A stretch of DNA of 7,075 nucleotides from Ignavibacteriales bacterium (GCA_020061995.1 JAGUXE010000071.1:1-7075); one strand, 5' to 3'. Shown: positions 1 to 6,670, counted from the stretch's first letter. Notes: generated from the sequence alone by a model not told the origin. Numbers and translations: made by a program.

Positions 1-744
1 GACGATGTTCAACTTGGTTTAGATGTTGTTGCAGAGATAAATGCTAATCCAACCGAATATCCTATATTCAATGGTGATGCCTCAATTAAGCAATATATCA
101 GGGCAAGAATCTTTGACGAAATACTTGCCTCACCAAAAATCGCAAAAAAAAATGTATATCAATACACAATCGAGATTGTGGATAATAAAGATGTATTGAA
201 TGCCTTTGCTCTTCCGGGCGGACCGGTTTATGTCTATACAGGATTGTTAAAATATCTTGATTCTGAAGCTGCCTTAGCCGGTATAATTGGACATGAAATT
301 GCTCACGCTGAAAGACGTCATGCTACAAACAGGCTTACAAAATATTATGGCGTGAGTGTTTTGCTTAGTTTGATTTTGGGCCAAAACCCATCACAACTTG
401 CTGAAATTGCTGCAAATCTTTTTGTGGGAATAGCTTTTCTTGCTAATAGTCGTTCAGATGAAGATGAAGCCGATAAATTTTCTTTTGAATATTTAAGAGA
501 TACTCGCTACTATGCGGGGAGTGTAAAATTCTTTTTTGAAAAATTAAATGCTGATGGTTTAATCACTGGTTCAGGAAGTCAATTGGAAACATTCTTGTCA
601 ACACATCCTGATCCCGTTGCAAGGATTGCTACGACTAATAAAAGATTGCAAGAAGCTAATATTGAAGTAAAAAATTATACTGCATCAGGTGAAGGTATTT
701 TTAGAACTGAATATCAAGCTAATATTTCCTCTAAAATTCCTTAA
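1..744 (+). CDS. M48-family zinc metalloprotease, 5'-truncated by window edge
   Basis: Putative periplasmic or membrane-associated zinc endopeptidase of family M48 (BepA/LoiP-like group), a family involved in envelope protein quality control. The reading frame is open from base 1, so the N-terminus, probably including a signal peptide or lipoprotein signal, lies outside the window. A GTG at 178 could be read as a start, but the codons before it encode family-like sequence (for example the segment DVQLGLDVVAEI near the left edge), so it is internal. The zinc site is visible: HEIAH at 292-306 gives two His ligands and the catalytic Glu, and SRSDEDEAD at 448-474 supplies the likely third ligand (Glu at 460-462). 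An LSTHPDPVARI segment near the C-terminus is typical of this subgroup. The stop TAA lies 14 nt before the aldo/keto reductase gene, suggesting co-transcription. Family assignment is firm; substrate is unknown. Confidence 0.9.
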   Translation, partial: DDVQLGLDVVAEINANPTEYPIFNGDASIKQYIRARIFDEILASPKIAKKNVYQYTIEIVDNKDVLNAFALPGGPVYVYTGLLKYLDSEAALAGIIGHEIAHAERRHATNRLTKYYGVSVLLSLILGQNPSQLAEIAANLFVGIAFLANSRSDEDEADKFSFEYLRDTRYYAGSVKFFFEKLNADGLITGSGSQLETFLSTHPDPVARIATTNKRLQEANIEVKNYTASGEGIFRTEYQANISSKIP

Positions 745-758
745 TTAATCGATATTCG

Positions 759-1757
759 ATGCATTATAGAAAACTTGGAAAAACCAATCTAAAAGTTTCA
801 GTCATCGGATTCGGTGCGTGGGGAATTGGTGGGCCGGCGATGGCAGGTGACATTCCCATAGGATGGGGTAATGTTAATGATAATGATTCATTGAAAGCTA
901 TTAAAGAGGCGGTAAATAGAGGCATTAATTTTTTTGATACCGCCGATTTTTATGGACTTGGTCATAGTGAGGAATTATTAGGAAGATATTTTGGTAATCA
1001 TTGGGAGGGAATTGTTTTAGCCACCAAGGTGGGGCATAAATTAAATGCTGATCAAACTATTTCACTAGATTATTCTAAAAAGCATATCATCAAGGCATGC
1101 GAGTTAAGTTTAAAGAGATTAAATAAGGACGTTATTGATCTTTACCAACTTCATAGCGTAAAATTAACTCATTTGAAAAATGGTGAATCGGTTGAAGCTA
1201 TGGAACAGTTGGTAAAAGAGGGGAAGATTCGATATTGGGGAATATCACTAAATACTTTCGAACCAGAACCTGAAGCAGATTTTTTTATTGATAATAATAT
1301 CGGATCGACCTTTCAACTTGTTTTTAATGCCATAAATCAACATGCATTAGATGCTGTAATTCCTAAAGCTAAGAAATCTGGTTATGGAATAATTGCGAGA
1401 ATGCCGTTGCAGTTTGGATTGTTATCTAAAAAGTTTCATAAATACACACAATTTGATAAAAATGATCACCGAAGTTTTCGACTCCCTCCGCAATTGTTGG
1501 ATAATGCGTTAGATAAATTAGAAATCTTTTGGGATATTGCAGACAGATATAATATTAGTCCAACCTCACTTGCGTTGAGTTTTATTCTTGCTCATAAAGA
1601 GATCTCCACAACAATTCCAGGAATTAAAACTGTTGAACAGGCAATGGAAAACACTAACTATGTTCTTAATCTGCAGCCGGAAGATTTAAAATTTTTATAT
1701 GATTATTACAAAAGTGATCTGAAGGAAATAGTAAGACTATTTAAAGAATTGGGTTGA
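759..1757 (+). CDS. aldo/keto reductase
   Basis: NAD(P)H-dependent oxidoreductase of the aldo/keto reductase superfamily, a cytoplasmic (beta/alpha)8 barrel that reduces aldehydes or ketones. The 332-residue length is normal. The N-terminal signature RKLGKTNLKVSVIGFGAWG is seen, and the catalytic tetrad can be placed: D60 and Y65 in FFDTADFYG, K90 in LATKVG and H132 in DLYQLH. The C-terminal IPGIKTVEQ segment (about residue 286) matches the usual cofactor-phosphate-binding region. The ATG at 759 is the first after the upstream stop and has no obvious Shine-Dalgarno sequence, so translation may be coupled to the upstream gene. The gene sits between an M48 protease (14 nt) and an MscS channel (4 nt), a likely operon that gives no clue to the substrate. 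The fold is certain; physiological substrate cannot be inferred. Confidence 0.93.
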   Translation: MHYRKLGKTNLKVSVIGFGAWGIGGPAMAGDIPIGWGNVNDNDSLKAIKEAVNRGINFFDTADFYGLGHSEELLGRYFGNHWEGIVLATKVGHKLNADQTISLDYSKKHIIKACELSLKRLNKDVIDLYQLHSVKLTHLKNGESVEAMEQLVKEGKIRYWGISLNTFEPEPEADFFIDNNIGSTFQLVFNAINQHALDAVIPKAKKSGYGIIARMPLQFGLLSKKFHKYTQFDKNDHRSFRLPPQLLDNALDKLEIFWDIADRYNISPTSLALSFILAHKEISTTIPGIKTVEQAMENTNYVLNLQPEDLKFLYDYYKSDLKEIVRLFKELG

Positions 1758-1761
1758 AAAA

Positions 1762-3723
1762 ATGAATATATTAAGACTAAAGATATCATCTCTCTGTTTC
1801 TACCTTTTAATTACATTTTCTCCATCAGTCTCATCACAATCGCAAAATGAGAATCAAACAATTGAAAAAAAAGGATATCCCGTTGTTATTGATGGAGATA
1901 CCTTATTCCAATTTTATGAAAATCTGGGACCTTTTAAACCGGAAGTTAGAGCGGCAGAAACTCAGTCACGCCTTAACATACTTTTCAAAAAAAATAATGT
2001 AGTTGTTGATTCTTTTAATATTTATTTTCAGAATCATTTCTATATGCTTCGTTACAAGTCACAAGTGTTATTAAGTATAACAGAGTCTGATTCAAAATAT
2101 CTAAATAGAAAATCGGATGAACTCGCTGAAGAATATTTAGCACTTCTAAAAGATTCATTTTTGGAATACTCATTAAAATATTCTGAAGAAACAATTTTAA
2201 CAGGTCTCGGAATAAGTTTAGGAATTTTTATATTCTCACTCATACTATTGCTAGTATTAAAAAAAATATTCCCCAAAATTTATGTTTTTATTGAAAGTTT
2301 GGAGAGTAAACTTTTCAAATCGATTACCATAAAACAAATTGAAATTCTAACAGCGGAAAATCTGATTATCTTCTTTCTTGCACTTGCAAAATTATTAAGA
2401 CTTTTTGTTACTTTACTGATTATATATATAACTATCGAACAAATTCTAGGAATACTTCCCTGGACAGAAAGTTGGAGTTTACCGGCTCTACGTGGGTTCT
2501 TTCTAACACTATTCTTAACATTTTTTGCGATTACACTCTTTAAGGGTGTGAATTCTTTAACATTGAACATGTTGGATCGATTCAAAGTTTGGAAAGGATC
2601 GTTGATTCGTGGAATTTCAATAAAAAAAGTAAATATTGTTTCTGAGGAAAGAATAATTGATTCGCTTTTCGTATTGCTCAGGACATTTAGAAATGTAATA
2701 AACATTTTAATAGCTTATTTTTATTTTACCATTGTACTTAGTCTTTATGAATTTACGCATAACTGGGCAGAGAAATTAGTCTCTTATTTTATCGACCCGT
2801 TGATTTCTGTATTGTTATCGATAATTAATTATTTACCTAGTTTGGTTTTTATAATTGTTATTGTAATTGTAACCAGATATATCATAAAGTTTATCCATTT
2901 TATTTTTAGTGAGATTGAAAAAGGGAATCTGGAATTTCCACGCTTTCTACCAGATTGGTCTATTCCAACGTTTAAAATTTTTAGGTTTTTAATTATCGTT
3001 TTCGCAGTAATAATTATATATCCACACTTACCGGGTTCAGATTCAAAGGCATTTGAAGGGGTAAGTGTATTACTTGGAATAATATTGTCTTTAGCCTCTG
3101 CTTCTGCAATCTCCAATATTGTTTCAGGAACTGTACTTACTTATATGAATGCATTCAGATTAGGTGACAGAGTTAAAATTGCTGATACTGTAGGGGATAT
3201 TATAGAAAAAACACTTCTTGCGACTCGTGTTAGAACAACTAAGAATGTTGAAATAACAATTCCGAATTCTATTATTTTGAGTAACCATATAATAAATTTC
3301 AGTAAATCACAATCAGATAGTAAATTAATACTTAATACAACAGTGACGATTGGATATGATGCTCCATGGAGACAAGTTCATCAATTATTAATTGAGGCAG
3401 CTCTAAATTCAGAAGGAATTATTAAAGAAATAAAGCCCTTCGTATTACAAACTAGTCTGGATGATTTCTATGTCAGTTATGAATTGAATGCTTATACAGA
3501 TCAACCGAATCGAATGGCGTTTGTGTTTTCTGAATTACATAAAAACATTCAGGACAAATTTAATGAAGCCGGAGTTGAAATTATGTCTCCACATTATGGA
3601 GCTCAACGTGATGGGAATCAATCTACAATCCCTTCTGACTATTTACCGAAAGATTATAAAGTCCCTTCATTTAGAATTTCACAAATATGGAACTCCTACA
3701 AGGATGGAAATAAAGATGAATAA
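1762..3723 (+). CDS. large MscS-family mechanosensitive ion channel with N-terminal extracytoplasmic domain
   Basis: Inner-membrane channel of the MscS superfamily, which releases solutes when membrane tension rises under hypo-osmotic shock. At 653 residues it is over twice the size of classical MscS (about 286). Order of parts: a likely signal peptide (about 1-26), an extracytoplasmic region (about 30-143) containing YPVVIDGDTLFQ, then hydrophobic segments near 146-167, 200-227, 243-261, 303-328, 343-370 and 404-421. The pore-lining helix follows at about 432-462 (Gly/Ala/Ser-rich, GIILSLASASAISNIVSG). Next come the MscS beta domain (about 465-515; RLGDRVKI, ITIPNS) and the alpha/beta vestibule domain (about 520-612). 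A short polar tail follows HYGAQRDGNQ. The gene starts 4 nt after the aldo/keto reductase stop, suggesting translational coupling. Helix limits are by eye. Gating properties cannot be predicted; other ligand-gated or small-conductance roles in the family remain possible. Confidence 0.92.
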   Translation: MNILRLKISSLCFYLLITFSPSVSSQSQNENQTIEKKGYPVVIDGDTLFQFYENLGPFKPEVRAAETQSRLNILFKKNNVVVDSFNIYFQNHFYMLRYKSQVLLSITESDSKYLNRKSDELAEEYLALLKDSFLEYSLKYSEETILTGLGISLGIFIFSLILLLVLKKIFPKIYVFIESLESKLFKSITIKQIEILTAENLIIFFLALAKLLRLFVTLLIIYITIEQILGILPWTESWSLPALRGFFLTLFLTFFAITLFKGVNSLTLNMLDRFKVWKGSLIRGISIKKVNIVSEERIIDSLFVLLRTFRNVINILIAYFYFTIVLSLYEFTHNWAEKLVSYFIDPLISVLLSIINYLPSLVFIIVIVIVTRYIIKFIHFIFSEIEKGNLEFPRFLPDWSIPTFKIFRFLIIVFAVIIIYPHLPGSDSKAFEGVSVLLGIILSLASASAISNIVSGTVLTYMNAFRLGDRVKIADTVGDIIEKTLLATRVRTTKNVEITIPNSIILSNHIINFSKSQSDSKLILNTTVTIGYDAPWRQVHQLLIEAALNSEGIIKEIKPFVLQTSLDDFYVSYELNAYTDQPNRMAFVFSELHKNIQDKFNEAGVEIMSPHYGAQRDGNQSTIPSDYLPKDYKVPSFRISQIWNSYKDGNKDE

Positions 3724-3740
3724 TCGTTTACGATAACTAT

Positions 3741-3770
3741 TTGTATTTTTTAGTCTCTTTTGTATATTTG
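3741..3770 (+). promoter_or_regulatory. Bacteroidota-type promoter for tRNA(CAU)-secG
   Basis: A TTG at 3741-3743 (TTTG if 3740 is included) is followed after 19 nt by TATATTTG at 3763-3770. This matches the known Bacteroidota primary-sigma consensus (TTTG near -33, TAnnTTTG near -7, about 19-20 nt apart). It would start transcription at roughly 3775-3780, about 12-17 nt before the tRNA. It is the only place in this short gap where both elements occur with correct spacing. The motif match is seen directly; the activity is inferred. Confidence 0.7.
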
Positions 3771-3791
3771 AGGTCTGATTTTTGTTTAATA

Positions 3792-3865
3792 GGCGGGGTA
3801 GCTCAGTAGGTTAGAGCAGTGGAATCATAATCCACGTGTCGGGGGTTCGAATCCCTCCCCCGCTA
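3792..3865 (+). tRNA. tRNA with anticodon CAU (probably elongator tRNA-Met; tRNA-Ile2 possible)
   Basis: A complete 74-nt cloverleaf can be folded by hand. The acceptor stem is 3792-3798 with 3858-3864 (six Watson-Crick pairs plus a terminal G1-U72). T8 and A9 are present, and the D stem GCTC/GAGC is at 3801-3804/3814-3817. The anticodon stem GTGGA/TCCAC is perfect, with loop ATCATAA and anticodon CAT at 3826-3828. The T stem is 3841-3845/3853-3857 with loop TTCGAAT, and the discriminator is A at 3865. CCA is not encoded (the DNA continues CAAAA), so it must be added after processing. The anticodon stem lacks the three stacked G-C pairs of initiator tRNA, which argues against tRNA-fMet. CAU also occurs in the lysidine-modified Ile2 tRNA; Met elongator is preferred from overall resemblance, but sequence reading alone cannot exclude Ile2. 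Confidence 0.95.
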
Positions 3866-3877
3866 CAAAAAAAATTT

Positions 3878-3883
3878 AAGGAG
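3878..3883 (+). promoter_or_regulatory. Shine-Dalgarno site of secG
   Basis: AAGGAG lies 5 nt before the ATG at 3889 and only 12 nt after the last base of the tRNA. It fixes the secG start and shows that this organism uses SD-guided initiation for at least some genes. Confidence 0.8.
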
Positions 3884-3888
3884 AAAAA

Positions 3889-4221
3889 ATGTTCGGTTTA
3901 CTTTTAACTTTAGCTGTTTTGATTTCAATATTTTTGATTGTTATTGTTTTACTACAATCAAGTAAAGGCGGCGGACTTGCCGGTACTTTTGGCGGTGCCG
4001 GTGGTGTTAGTACAATGTTTGGAAGCAGAAGAACTGCAGATTTTTTGAGTAAAGCAACCTGGTGGTTAAGCGGAGCTCTAATTATTTTAGCGATAGTGAT
4101 TAATTTATTCTTTTTACCTGGTAGCGGTTCCTCAGATACACGTGAAAGTATTATTCAAAAATCCGGACAAAATGCTATTCCAACTCAACCATCTTTACCA
4201 CAAGCAAATCCAAATCCATAA
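3889..4221 (+). CDS. secG: preprotein translocase subunit SecG
   Basis: Small integral membrane subunit of the SecYEG translocon, which assists SecA-driven export across the inner membrane. The 110-residue product has the family layout: TM1 at about 3-23, a cytoplasmic loop with the conserved QSSKGGGLAGTFGG stretch (23-36) and FGSRRTADFLSK (44-55), and TM2 at about 58-77 (TWWLSGALIILAIVINLFF). A polar, Gln/Pro/Asn-rich tail follows (PTQPSLPQANPNP at the end), a low-complexity extension of the kind often seen in this phylum. The start is supported by AAGGAG 5 nt upstream. The ORF begins 23 nt after the tRNA end and no separate promoter is visible between them, so it is probably expressed from the tRNA promoter by processing of a shared transcript. 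Assignment is firm. Confidence 0.95.
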   Translation: MFGLLLTLAVLISIFLIVIVLLQSSKGGGLAGTFGGAGGVSTMFGSRRTADFLSKATWWLSGALIILAIVINLFFLPGSGSSDTRESIIQKSGQNAIPTQPSLPQANPNP

Positions 4222-4228
4222 GAATTTA

Positions 4229-5494
4229 CTAGCCGGATATTTCATCGTATTCGGCTAATATTTCAATTATCTGATCTTGAATTTTCCTATAATGGTTTAT
4301 CCCTCCTTTTGAAAACTCAAATATCATACTAATGATCAGATCATCTCCATTTTTTGTCTTAAGATAACCAGATACAGAAGAGGCTCCATTTAATGTACCG
4401 GTTTTACCCCGAAAGTTAAACTCAGCAGAAGAACTACCCATCCGCCCCCCTAAGGTACCGTCTACACCCGCAATACTAAGGGTATTTAAGAAGGGTTCAT
4501 ACCAACTAAGATTTAAATAAATATTTTCTAAAAGACTTACAATCGAACCAACAGTAATCTGATTATATCTTGACAAACCTGAACCATCAACGATTTTAGT
4601 ACCTTGTGACTCAATATCATTCTCAACCACAAATTTATTAATATTTTGAGCCGCATTAAACGCACTTCCTTCTTCTCCGGATGCGACCGCTCCGACAGTT
4701 TTAAACAAACACTCTGCTAAAAAATTATCACTTTGTTTATTTACAATGCTCAATATGTTTTTCAAAGGAACAGATGCTGTCGCTAATTCATAAGCTACAA
4801 CAGGGGTTACACCTTTACCGCTGGTTCCGGTAACTTGAATACCAGAATTTACCAATTTGCTATAGAGTTGTTGGGCGATATAGGATGGTGGGTCTGCGAT
4901 TTTACTCCGAACATTCACCATCTTGCGTCGTTTTTTAATTGTCTTGGTGATTTGATTTCGATTGATTACAAGAGCAGAAACCGGAGGTAGATGAACATTA
5001 GTTTTTTCATCTTCAATCCAATCAAATCGTGAGTAATTCTTATCGAAGTAAGAATCATCTGCAATAACGTCCCCATCAACTTTTGCTACACCCGCATTAA
5101 CTAGTGTTTGGACCATATTGTCTAAATCATTCTCGGTAAAAAGTGAATTTCCGAATCCTTTTATATAAAGATTCCCACTTATTTTACCTGCCTTATCTTG
5201 TATTTTTTCAGAATAAATTTTAGTTGCAACAGGATAATTGGCGCCCATCAAAGCTAGAGCAACTCCTGTAGTGAATAATTTTGTGTTCGAGGCGGGTATT
5301 AAAGACTGTTGATGATTGATCGCAAAAATGGTGTCATTAGTTAATGGATTAAGTACCATTACTCCGAAGTTTGTTCCTCGGGGGAGCGAATTTGTAATCT
5401 GTTTAAGTCTTTTTTTGATTTCTGTGTTTGAAGTATTTGCTGATAGATTGGATAGACCCAATATAACAATAATTAAGAACGATAAATATCTCAT
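4229..5494 (-). CDS. dacB: D-alanyl-D-alanine carboxypeptidase/endopeptidase (PBP4, peptidase S13)
   Basis: Periplasmic low-molecular-mass class C penicillin-binding protein that removes the terminal D-Ala of peptidoglycan peptides and/or cuts peptide cross-links during wall remodelling. All three active-site motifs are present: SxxK as S69-N-T-K72 in IPASNTKLFT, SxN as S255-D-N257 in KQSDNFLAE, and KTG at 364-366 in RGKTGTLNGAS. Further family hallmarks are VDGSGLSRYN (about 302-311) and GVDGTLGGRM (about 343-352). A typical signal peptide covers about residues 1-19 (MRYLSFLIIVILGLSNLSA). The long spacing between SxxK and SxN matches the extra domains inserted in PBP4-type enzymes. The 421-residue length is slightly shorter than many homologues but complete. 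The ATG at 5492-5494 is the only ATG after an in-frame stop about 45 nt upstream; no SD is visible. It converges on secG with 7 nt between the stops and diverges from the LOG gene. Confidence 0.94.
   Translation of the reverse strand: MRYLSFLIIVILGLSNLSANTSNTEIKKRLKQITNSLPRGTNFGVMVLNPLTNDTIFAINHQQSLIPASNTKLFTTGVALALMGANYPVATKIYSEKIQDKAGKISGNLYIKGFGNSLFTENDLDNMVQTLVNAGVAKVDGDVIADDSYFDKNYSRFDWIEDEKTNVHLPPVSALVINRNQITKTIKKRRKMVNVRSKIADPPSYIAQQLYSKLVNSGIQVTGTSGKGVTPVVAYELATASVPLKNILSIVNKQSDNFLAECLFKTVGAVASGEEGSAFNAAQNINKFVVENDIESQGTKIVDGSGLSRYNQITVGSIVSLLENIYLNLSWYEPFLNTLSIAGVDGTLGGRMGSSSAEFNFRGKTGTLNGASSVSGYLKTKNGDDLIISMIFEFSKGGINHYRKIQDQIIEILAEYDEISG
4230..4257. terminator. possible shared hairpin terminator between secG and the PBP4 gene
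   Basis: TAGCCGGATA (4230-4239) can pair with TATTCGGCTA (4248-4257): 10 bp including one G-U pair in the + strand RNA, with an 8-nt loop. It starts 9 nt after the secG stop and includes the last codons and TAG stop of the convergent PBP4 gene. The following + strand tract (ATATTTCAATT) is only moderately U-rich, so efficiency is uncertain. No better terminator is present for either gene. Confidence 0.4.
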
Positions 5495-5543
5495 GAATTT
5501 CTGTGAAAATTTGATTGGTTGAAATGAAAATTTACTTTATATT

Positions 5544-5551
5544 CAAAATTA
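5544..5551 (-). promoter_or_regulatory. candidate -7 element for the PBP4 gene
   Basis: On the minus strand this reads TAATTTTG, a match to TAnnTTTG, 49 nt upstream of the PBP4 ATG in the 115-nt divergent gap. No TTG occurs at the expected distance of about 19 nt upstream (an ATTGTTA lies only 7 nt away), so only half of the promoter is supported. No comparably good match was found for the LOG gene on the + strand; nothing else was recognised in this gap. Confidence 0.3.
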
Positions 5552-5596
5552 AAAATAACAATTCCTGGCTAATTTATAAAGTGATTAATGGAGTAC

Positions 5597-5602
5597 AGAG
5601 GA
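5597..5602 (+). promoter_or_regulatory. Shine-Dalgarno site of the LOG-family gene
   Basis: AGAGGA lies 7 nt before the ATG at 5610 and supports that start over internal alternatives. Confidence 0.6.
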
Positions 5603-5609
5603 AAATTTT

Positions 5610-6443
5610 ATGGCAAAAATTAAAAAACCAGTAAAGGCGTATGCAAATCTTGAATTCCTGAATTCAGCTGATGCAAGAATACTAAGAATTCTCGCCGAGT
5701 TTCTAGAACCTAAGGCAAGATTTACCAAATATAACATCCTGGATACGATTGTGTTTTTTGGTAGTGCAAGAATAAAGTCGAAAAAGGATGCTGCAAAGAT
5801 TTATAATACTGTAAAAAATCTTGATCCTAAAAAGACCCCGAATTTCCCAAAACAATTACGAGATGCTCAAAAACTTCTGGAGATGTCCAAATATTACGAG
5901 GATGCAGTCTTTCTTGCGGAAAAATTAACAAAATGGTCAATGGGATTAGAATTAGAAACTAACCGTTTTACTGTATGCACCGGAGGTGGACCCGGTATCA
6001 TGGAAGCTGCAAATAAGGGAGCAAAAAAAGCGGGGGGTTATTCAATAGGATTAAATATCAGTATTCCATTTGAGCAATTTGTAAATCAATATGTTACACC
6101 ACAGATGCAATTTGAATTTCATTACTTTTTTATGAGAAAGTTTTGGTTTGCATATTTATCTAAAGCCTTGATAGTTTTTCCTGGCGGCTTCGGAACTATG
6201 GATGAATTCTTTGAAGTGCTGACACTTATCCAGACTGAAAAAATTAAAAAGAATTTGGTGATAGTAGCTTATGATGAAAAATATTGGAAAAGTGTAGTGA
6301 ATTTCGAAGCTCTTGAAGAGCATGGGATGATTAGTAAAGAAGACTTAAAATTATTTCAATTTTGCAATACACCGGATGAAGCATTTAATGTAATAACAAA
6401 GTATTTTGAAAAAAATTATTTGAAGAAAAAACCGCAAAAGTAA
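5610..6443 (+). CDS. LOG-family (TIGR00730-like) Rossmann-fold nucleotide phosphoribohydrolase
   Basis: Cytoplasmic protein of the LOG family, formerly mis-annotated as lysine decarboxylase. Characterised members cleave the N-glycosidic bond of nucleoside 5'-monophosphates (cytokinin-activating LOG, bacterial PpnN-type nucleosidases). Signatures are clear: the nucleotide-binding GGGPGIMEAANKGA at about 125-138 and the catalytic PGGFGTMDE at 191-199 (PGGxGTxxE motif), with R176-K177 in FFMRKFWF as expected for the active site. The product has 277 residues, longer than minimal LOG proteins (about 180-200), owing to an N-terminal extension (about 1-43) and an insert of roughly 40 charged residues (about 56-95) between the first beta strand (TIVFFGSAR) and the next helix. 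It is monocistronic: divergent from the PBP4 gene and ended by a strong terminator. Activity on a nucleotide is inferred from family; the exact substrate is unknown. Confidence 0.9.
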   Translation: MAKIKKPVKAYANLEFLNSADARILRILAEFLEPKARFTKYNILDTIVFFGSARIKSKKDAAKIYNTVKNLDPKKTPNFPKQLRDAQKLLEMSKYYEDAVFLAEKLTKWSMGLELETNRFTVCTGGGPGIMEAANKGAKKAGGYSIGLNISIPFEQFVNQYVTPQMQFEFHYFFMRKFWFAYLSKALIVFPGGFGTMDEFFEVLTLIQTEKIKKNLVIVAYDEKYWKSVVNFEALEEHGMISKEDLKLFQFCNTPDEAFNVITKYFEKNYLKKKPQK

Positions 6444-6480
6444 AATAAAAAAGCCCCATCAAATGGGGCTTTTTTATTTT
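6442..6480. terminator. bidirectional intrinsic terminator (perfect 18-bp inverted repeat)
   Basis: Positions 6442-6459 are the exact reverse complement of 6463-6480, with a 3-nt loop (CAA). The GC core is AGCCCCAT/ATGGGGCT (6452-6459/6463-6470), flanked by A-tracts on the left and T-tracts on the right. It therefore gives a hairpin plus U-tract when read from either side: it ends the LOG transcript on + and the rpsU transcript on -. The last two bases of the repeat are the first two bases (TT on +) of the rpsU stop codon complement. Confidence 0.95.
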
Positions 6481-6670
6481 AATCGTTCATATCGTTTCGC
6501 TGAGATCTACGTTGAGCTTTTATTTTTTCCATTCGTTTTTTTATCGAAGGTTTTACAAAAAAAGTTCGCTTCTTATATTCTTTAAGAACACCGGAACGTT
6601 CATATTTCTTTTTGAATCTTTTAAGAGCTCGATCTATGGATTCGTTTTCTTGAATAACGATACCTACCAA
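6479..6670 (-). CDS. rpsU: 30S ribosomal protein S21 (bS21)
   Basis: Small basic protein of the 30S subunit that sits near the 3' end of 16S rRNA and the anti-Shine-Dalgarno region. The 63-residue product has the family core NESIDRALKRFKKKYERSG (about 9-27), then VLKEYKKRTFFVKPS, and an Arg/Lys-rich tail (KKRMEKIKAQRRSQRN). The start is TTG at 6668-6670: an in-frame TAG immediately precedes it, and no ATG or GTG occurs before the conserved region. GAGGTGA 5 nt upstream supports this start. It follows the zinc-ribbon/Tudor gene by 21 nt on the same strand, so the two are probably co-transcribed, and it ends in the bidirectional terminator. Confidence 0.94.
   Translation of the reverse strand: MVGIVIQENESIDRALKRFKKKYERSGVLKEYKKRTFFVKPSIKKRMEKIKAQRRSQRNDMND

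Noticed and set aside
178..180. GTG as start of the M48 protease gene
   Set aside because: The same frame is open to base 1 and encodes protease-like sequence before the GTG, so the gene is cut by the window edge and the GTG is an internal valine.
2052..3116. Three minus-strand open frames inside the MscS gene (74, 141 and 95 residues)
   Set aside because: They lie opposite a well-conserved channel gene, show no recognisable domains or ribosome-binding sites, and have compositions expected from AT-rich antisense reading.
3723..3734. ATCGTTTACGAT as terminator of the MscS gene
   Set aside because: Only a 4-bp AT-containing stem with no immediate T-run; too weak to call.
3488..3736. 82-residue plus-strand frame overlapping the end of the MscS gene
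   Set aside because: It is a +1-frame shadow of the vestibule domain with no family resemblance, and no frameshift is needed because the main frame is intact.
3792..3865. Initiator tRNA-fMet
   Set aside because: The anticodon stem is GTGGA/TCCAC instead of having three consecutive G-C pairs next to the loop, and the 1-72 position is G-U and not the usual C-A mismatch.
5316..5522. 68-residue plus-strand frame opposite the start of the PBP4 gene
   Set aside because: Antisense to the signal peptide and SxxK region of a complete PBP4 gene; no independent support.
5538..5545. Plus-strand TATATTCA as promoter of the LOG gene
   Set aside because: Two of the four key TTTG positions differ, and the nearest upstream TTG gives a poor spacing of about 16 nt.
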